NCBI GenBank assembly: GCA_031278025.1
Contig: JAITLF010000152.1
Span: 1 to 10,382 of the forward strand
Length of the DNA: 10,382 nt
Direction of reading: 5' to 3'
Source: Treponema sp.
GTDB taxonomy: Bacteria > Spirochaetota > Spirochaetia > Treponematales > Breznakiellaceae
Shown: one piece after another, positions 7,590 to 10,382 of the stretch
Position numbering within the stretch: position 1 is the first letter of the stretch
How the letters are laid out: every line of letters starts with the position of its first letter
The notes under the pieces: generated by a model
Told to the model about the DNA's origin: nothing
Database searches by the model: none
The model's input: the letters and a program-made list of their open reading frames with translations, nothing else
Position numbers and translations under genes: made by a program

Positions 7590-8549
7590 TTATTCCCGCT
7601 CCGGTTTTTTATTTTCGATAACGTCTGCTTTCAAAGCCCCGTCTTTTTTTCCCGCCGCCAGACGCCAGAGTTTTTTGAGCAGGCCGATTCTGCCGAAGAG
7701 AACCCAGAACAGCAGGGCCAGGACAAGAAGGCTGGGGATGCCGTAAACGATGATTCCCAGGAGGATCACCAGCGCGGTAGAGAAGAAGTCCCCCAAAGCG
7801 CCGAACAGCCCGGCTATCCGCTCCCCCAGGGTGGGGGCGGCGTAGGCGGGGATGTTTTCAGGGCCCTGGATTTCCAGATCCACCGTGGCGTAATCCACCA
7901 TGCCGGCCAGGGAGCGGAGTTCCTTTCCCGTGCCGTCTATGTCGTCCTCAAGCTCCGCGATTTTTGCCTCCACGGCCAATATTTCCTCGATGTTTTTGGC
8001 CCTCCCCAGGTAGGACTGGTAGGTCTTGAGGAGTTCCCGCTTGGTCGCCAGCCGCCCCTCAAGGTCGTAATACCGGAGGGTAACGTCTTCGGCGCTTTCC
8101 GAACGGTGGAGGAGGCGGCCCATGCCGTCCAGGGCGGAGAGCAGGGCCGTATAGGAGGGGGCGGGAACCCGGATGGTATAATGCCGGGAATTTTCCCGGA
8201 TGTTCACCGAAGATGCGTAGGCGCCGTACCGCTCCATCAGGGCGGTAAGGGCCGCGCCGGCTTTTTCCGGGTCCTGAACCCGGATGCTGATATTGGCCCG
8301 GTATACCAGCTTCCGCGAAGCCTCCGCCCCCGGAACCGCGCCGGCCTCCGGCAGTTCCGGGCCGCCGTCATCCGCCGCTGTTTCCGCCGCCAGGGCCTTT
8401 TGGGAAGCGGCATAGCTAAAAACGGCCTCCCCCCCGCTTCGATACGCCGCTTCCGGGCTCGCGCCCCTGGCTGAACAGCTCCCAACCGCAAACGCGGCGG
8501 CCGCGAAACATACCATGGTTATCCGGTATATGGTTTTTTTTCTTTTCAT
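7590..8549 (-). CDS. DUF4349-domain lipoprotein with C-terminal membrane anchor
   Basis: The 319-residue product starts with a positively charged, then hydrophobic signal sequence ending in VGSC, so Cys25 is a likely lipidation site; the lipobox is relaxed, as allowed in spirochaetes. After a low-complexity Ala/Glu linker, residues about 80-250 match DUF4349: RKLVYRANISIRVQD, then IRVPAPSYTALLSALDGMG, SEDVTLRYYDLEGRL, a coiled coil (KNIEEILAVEAKIAELEDDI) and VDYATVDLEIQG. A strong hydrophobic helix (ALVILLGIIVYGIPSLLVLA) follows, then a basic tail. DUF4349 proteins are envelope proteins of unknown function. ATG 8549 is chosen because AAGGCGGAG (8565-8557) lies seven bases upstream; the longer frame up to 8702 only reads through the repeat. 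It is followed by the PHP gene and preceded by yjbQ on the same strand. Confidence 0.85.
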   Translation of the reverse strand: MKRKKTIYRITMVCFAAAAFAVGSCSARGASPEAAYRSGGEAVFSYAASQKALAAETAADDGGPELPEAGAVPGAEASRKLVYRANISIRVQDPEKAGAALTALMERYGAYASSVNIRENSRHYTIRVPAPSYTALLSALDGMGRLLHRSESAEDVTLRYYDLEGRLATKRELLKTYQSYLGRAKNIEEILAVEAKIAELEDDIDGTGKELRSLAGMVDYATVDLEIQGPENIPAYAAPTLGERIAGLFGALGDFFSTALVILLGIIVYGIPSLLVLALLFWVLFGRIGLLKKLWRLAAGKKDGALKADVIENKKPERE

Positions 8550-8574
8550 ACTTTTTCTCCGCCTTTCTGCCCAA

Positions 8575-8645
8575 TAACACGGCGTAGGCCCGTACACTTC
8601 ATTCCCCGAGAATTCTGACGAGGACCCTCCGGGCCGAGGGCCCGC
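8575..8645. repeat. Intergenic copy of the yjbQ-tail repeat
   Basis: These 71 bases repeat 8682-8753 almost exactly, for example AGAATTCTGACGAGGACCCT in copy 2 versus the same 20-mer here at 8609-8628. Read on -, it resembles the last codons of yjbQ plus the 3' flank, but lacks one base in the GGGTCC/GGGCC segment and so is out of frame. CCCTC/GAGGG forms a hairpin in it. It sits between yjbQ and the lipoprotein gene. Confidence 0.8.
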
Positions 8646-8681
8646 CCGAATCCGCACGCATAGCGTGTTGTTGCTAAACCG

Positions 8682-8753
8682 TAACACGGCGTGGGCCCAC
8701 ATACCTCATTCCCCCAGAATTCTGACGAGGACCCTCCGGGTCCGAGGGCCCGC
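8682..8753. repeat. Copy of the repeat that contains the 3' end of yjbQ
   Basis: This 72-base copy includes the final codons of yjbQ (encoding GPRTRRVLVRILGE) and 24 bases beyond its stop. The encoded tail fits the normal YjbQ C-terminus, so this copy is the likely parent and the one at 8575-8645 the derivative; they lie 107 bases apart. The 36 bases between them carry another small hairpin, CACGC-ATA-GCGTG (8655-8667). Confidence 0.8.
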
Positions 8754-9110
8754 ATACTCATTAAACCACACCCCTTGCCAGGTTCCCAGAAGCAGGGTTC
8801 CCCCGGAGACGATCAGGGTGAGGGAGGGGCCCACCAGACTGGTTTTGGTGTGGGCCGCCGAATTCCCCTCGCTGTGGCGAAACTCCCGGCGATCCGGGGA
8901 AATAACATCCAGGGCGTACATCAGGTCCCGGGGCACATCGGGGTCGGCGTTTTCATTTACCGTGACCGCCGCGGTGGTGTGGGGGACGAACACCACACAG
9001 ATCCCTTCCCGAACCCCCGAGGCGGCCACAGCCTTCCGCACCTCAACGGTAATATCGATCCACTCGTCCTTTTTTGAGGTTTTCAGGGTAAACGACGATA
9101 ATGATGTCAT
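8706..9110 (-). CDS. yjbQ: YjbQ / UPF0047 family protein
   Basis: This 134-residue protein fits the compact YjbQ family over its full length. Conserved features are HTTAAVTVNENADP (His44 to about 57), a His79 and His87 pair around HSEGNSAAHTKTSLVGPS, and GTWQGVWFNE (109-118), with the usual ending in -GE. E. coli YjbQ ends GSRRIIATLQGE, close to TRRVLVRILGE here. The conserved histidines form a metal-site-like pocket. The family is described as having weak thiamine-phosphate synthase activity, but its true role is not settled. The ATG has only a poor Shine-Dalgarno candidate (GGTAAG). The last codons lie in a repeat that recurs downstream. It is the first gene of the probable yjbQ-DUF4349-PHP unit and diverges from the secreted protein gene at 9218. 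Confidence 0.92.
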   Translation of the reverse strand: MTSLSSFTLKTSKKDEWIDITVEVRKAVAASGVREGICVVFVPHTTAAVTVNENADPDVPRDLMYALDVISPDRREFRHSEGNSAAHTKTSLVGPSLTLIVSGGTLLLGTWQGVWFNEYAGPRTRRVLVRILGE

Positions 9111-9205
9111 ACAGTTTCTTACCGTTAGTGTACAACATAGGATTGACAGGCTACAAGGACTCCGGGCGCGGGTTTTTGCCCTTCAACGTTCTCCTGAAAA
9201 AGATC

Positions 9206-9211
9206 GATAAT
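9206..9211 (+). promoter_or_regulatory. Candidate -10 element next to a start codon
   Basis: GATAAT matches the -10 consensus at five of six positions and ends six bases before ATG 9218, the same geometry as the acyl synthetase promoter. No convincing -35 is present at 16-18 bases (TCAACG at 9183-9188 is weak). No Shine-Dalgarno site lies before this ATG. A leaderless transcript is possible. Confidence 0.33.
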
Positions 9212-9217
9212 AAGACT

Positions 9218-9901
9218 ATGAACCGTATCTGGTGGGCGGCGGTATTTTTTTCTCTGGGCCTTTTCCCCCTGGCCGCCCAGGAGGTACTGCGCGGCGAGGT
9301 CTCCATTGAACTGGAGCCGGTGTACGGCGGTTTTATCGACGAGGAATATCCGCTGGACGCGGATACCGCCCGCCGCCGGGCCCTGGAAGAAGCGGCCATG
9401 TTTTATTCCGCCATGATCTACGGCTGGTCTTTTCATTACGATATTGGGGAAAAGGCCCGGGGTATAGCCGAAGAACTGGAGCTGACGCCGGATGGTGTTA
9501 TCCCCTTTGGCGATCCGGGGCTACGGGCCACCGATGCGGAAGTCCGGGATATGCGGCTCCGGCTCTGGACCGATTACCGGCTCACCGAGGCCCAGCAGCG
9601 CCGGATGCGGATGTGGCGTTCCGGGACTATCCGCGGCGCCCAGGCTATTGGCTACGGTCCCCTGGGAGGGCCGAAACAGATAGACGACTGGATGTCTATC
9701 CGCAGGGCGGGGCTTGAGGACGCCGCCCGGGCGGCGCTCCGGGCCATGCTCCGGGGCAGCGAACGGAACCGGCCCAAGGAAGCTTCGGGGTTTATCAGCC
9801 TGGCGGCTTTTCCCAATTATTTTATGGACAGCGGCCATTGGGCCGCCGCCGTCCGGTTTCGGGTGGAAATAACCGAAATTATCCCCTTCGCGGCGTATTA
9901 G
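9218..9901 (+). CDS. Secreted protein of unknown function
   Basis: The 227-residue product begins with a clear signal peptide (MNRIWWAAVFFSLGLFPLAA), with probable cleavage before QEVLRG. There is no lipobox cysteine and no other membrane segment, so it should be periplasmic or exported. The mature protein is rich in Arg, Glu and Ala, with a stretch DADTARRRALEEAAMFYSAM like the helical repeat seen in some envelope proteins, and no cysteines. I do not recognise a family. An in-frame start at 9101 would add 39 non-signal-like residues and overlap yjbQ, so 9218 is chosen. It is divergent from yjbQ, with 107 bases between starts. It may be a lineage-specific envelope protein. Confidence 0.75.
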   Translation: MNRIWWAAVFFSLGLFPLAAQEVLRGEVSIELEPVYGGFIDEEYPLDADTARRRALEEAAMFYSAMIYGWSFHYDIGEKARGIAEELELTPDGVIPFGDPGLRATDAEVRDMRLRLWTDYRLTEAQQRRMRMWRSGTIRGAQAIGYGPLGGPKQIDDWMSIRRAGLEDAARAALRAMLRGSERNRPKEASGFISLAAFPNYFMDSGHWAAAVRFRVEITEIIPFAAY

Positions 9902-9906
9902 ACTAA

Positions 9907-9928
9907 ACAGGAATTTTTAGATTCCTGT
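9907..9928 (+). terminator. Hairpin six bases after the secreted protein stop
   Basis: ACAGGAAT (9907-9914) and ATTCCTGT (9921-9928) form a perfect 8-bp stem around TTTTAG. Its position right after the stop suits transcript ending or 3'-end protection. There is no T run after the stem, so it would not be a textbook intrinsic terminator. Confidence 0.45.
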
Positions 9929-9929
9929 C

Positions 9930-9961
9930 TTGGGCGCATTTCCGGCCCAAAGCGCCGGAAA
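9930..9961. repeat. Mutually exclusive overlapping hairpins
   Basis: TTGGGC (9930-9935) pairs with GCCCAA (9945-9950), while TTTCCGGC (9939-9946) pairs with GCCGGAAA (9954-9961). The arms overlap, so only one can form at a time. GGCGC (9933-9937) can also pair with GCGCC (9952-9956). This could be an attenuator-like switch or a compact palindromic repeat; no gene immediately downstream supports the former. Confidence 0.5.
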
Positions 9962-10001
9962 CCGGGCTATCCGCTCCAATTCCTCAGCATCCCGGAATGT
10001 A

Positions 10002-10044
10002 TGGAGTTTGCATCGCAAACTCCAGAAGTAAATGCGTGGCATTT
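10002..10044. repeat. Two tight hairpins with three-base loops
   Basis: TGGAGTTTGC (10002-10011) pairs perfectly with GCAAACTCCA (10015-10024) across ATC. AAATGC (10030-10035) pairs with GCATTT (10039-10044) across GTG. They continue the hairpin series from 9907. A short frame across this stretch (9997-10185) has no ribosome site and is probably not coding. The rest of the gap 9902-10160 shows no gene. Confidence 0.65.
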
Positions 10045-10160
10045 GCGGCCGCTTCTATCCCTTGCGCGTCCCCGCAGGAGCCTTTTTTCGCCACTATGAC
10101 AGCGGTAAACAGGCGGTATACATTTTTATGCGTTTATCCTGGTCGTCAAGAGCGATATAC

Positions 10161-10191
10161 TTGTTTTTTTTTTCAATTATTGTGATATAAT
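10161..10191 (+). promoter_or_regulatory. Strong extended -10 promoter
   Basis: TATAAT (10186-10191) is a perfect -10 preceded by TGA, so it has the TGn extension. TTGTTT (10161-10166) is a possible -35 at a long 19-base spacing, and a T-rich run lies between. Transcription would start near 10198. The first ATG downstream is 10204, which opens a frame into the C tract; no Shine-Dalgarno site precedes it. It may drive a small RNA or a partly visible gene. Confidence 0.55.
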
Positions 10192-10196
10192 ACCTC

Positions 10197-10382
10197 TTAA
10201 ATCATGGATGTATCTTTTTGTGGATTCTGTGAATCCGCGATAAATTTAAGGAAAGACTTCGCGCCTTTTTCCGTAATGTCTCCGGGAAAACGCCATAAGC
10301 CTACCCCCCCCCCCCCCCCCCAATGCAATATTTGGTAATAACGTAAACAAAACACACTGGACGGCCGGGGTTGGGTGGGGCG
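10197..10382 (-). CDS. Possible 3' end of a gene running in from the right edge
   Basis: The - strand has an open frame from the window edge to TAA at 10199-10197. Its last 34 residues read protein-like, ending GAKSFLKFIADSQNPQKD and TSMI. Upstream the frame passes through the C tract as a Gly run, so any change in tract length would alter the frame. All three - frames are open beyond the tract, so the true upstream frame is unclear. A competing + frame starts at 10204. I recognise no family; the tail is only loosely like those of periplasmic binding proteins. It could be a gene remnant. Confidence 0.25.
   Translation of the reverse strand, partial: RPTQPRPSSVFCLRYYQILHWGGGGGVGLWRFPGDITEKGAKSFLKFIADSQNPQKDTSMI
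10304..10321. repeat. Homopolymer of 18 C
   Basis: There are eighteen consecutive C bases, by far the longest single-base run in the window. Such tracts change length by slipped-strand mispairing and act as phase-variation switches in several host-associated bacteria, including treponemes. It lies in open frames on both strands, 112 bases after the extended -10 promoter. The recorded length may be unreliable because long homopolymers are hard to sequence. Confidence 0.9.

Noticed and set aside
8550..8702. Longer DUF4349 protein starting in the repeat
   Set aside because: The signal peptide and a good ribosome site place the start at 8549; the extension only translates the duplicated yjbQ tail region.
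8575..8753. CRISPR-like array
   Set aside because: There are only two copies of a 71-72 base unit, one of them coding, and no cas gene nearby.
9143..9148. Perfect TTGACA as the -35 of the secreted protein gene
   Set aside because: The sequence 16-18 bases downstream is GC-rich and has no -10.
9101..9217. Upstream start for the secreted protein
   Set aside because: It would bury the signal peptide 39 residues in and overlap the yjbQ start.
9997..10185. A 62-residue + frame
   Set aside because: It begins in the hairpin series, lacks a ribosome site, and ends at the promoter T run; it looks like chance translation.

Overview
The window looks like part of a bacterial chromosome, and my best guess is a host-associated spirochaete related to the insect-gut treponemes. 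This guess rests on weak signs: a relaxed lipobox (V-G-S-C) on the DUF4349 protein, an exported protein I cannot place, GC-rich coding on the right, and abundant short palindromes and a long homopolymer between genes. No marker gene proves the lineage.

Left third (1-4641, all on +): an AraC-family regulator, a 14-helix MFS (DHA2-like) transporter and a 665-residue Old-Yellow-Enzyme/2-enoate-reductase-type flavoprotein with an Fe-S cluster. They read as one self-contained cassette: a sensor, a carrier, and an NAD(P)H-dependent reductase for an unidentified unsaturated compound. Base use is visibly less GC-rich than further right. Nested direct repeats lie upstream of the regulator, and a candidate promoter sits inside an inverted repeat before the transporter.

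A 230-base gap (4642-4871) contains a perfect 14-bp inverted repeat and a second, longer folded element. It separates the cassette from a GC-rich block on - (4872-9110). In transcription order that block is yjbQ, a DUF4349 lipoprotein, a PHP-domain phosphoesterase, then an acyl-CoA/acyl-ACP synthetase. The first three are probably co-transcribed. The synthetase appears to have its own promoter, placed so that its mRNA would begin at the AUG (leaderless). About 71 bases covering the end of yjbQ and the sequence after it are present twice.

A divergent + gene (9218-9901) encodes a secreted protein of unknown function. The last 480 bases hold no confident gene. They contain a run of hairpins, a near-consensus extended -10 promoter, and an 18-base C tract. 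The tract lies inside overlapping reading frames on both strands and is a candidate phase-variation site, although it sits close to the end of the sequence given.
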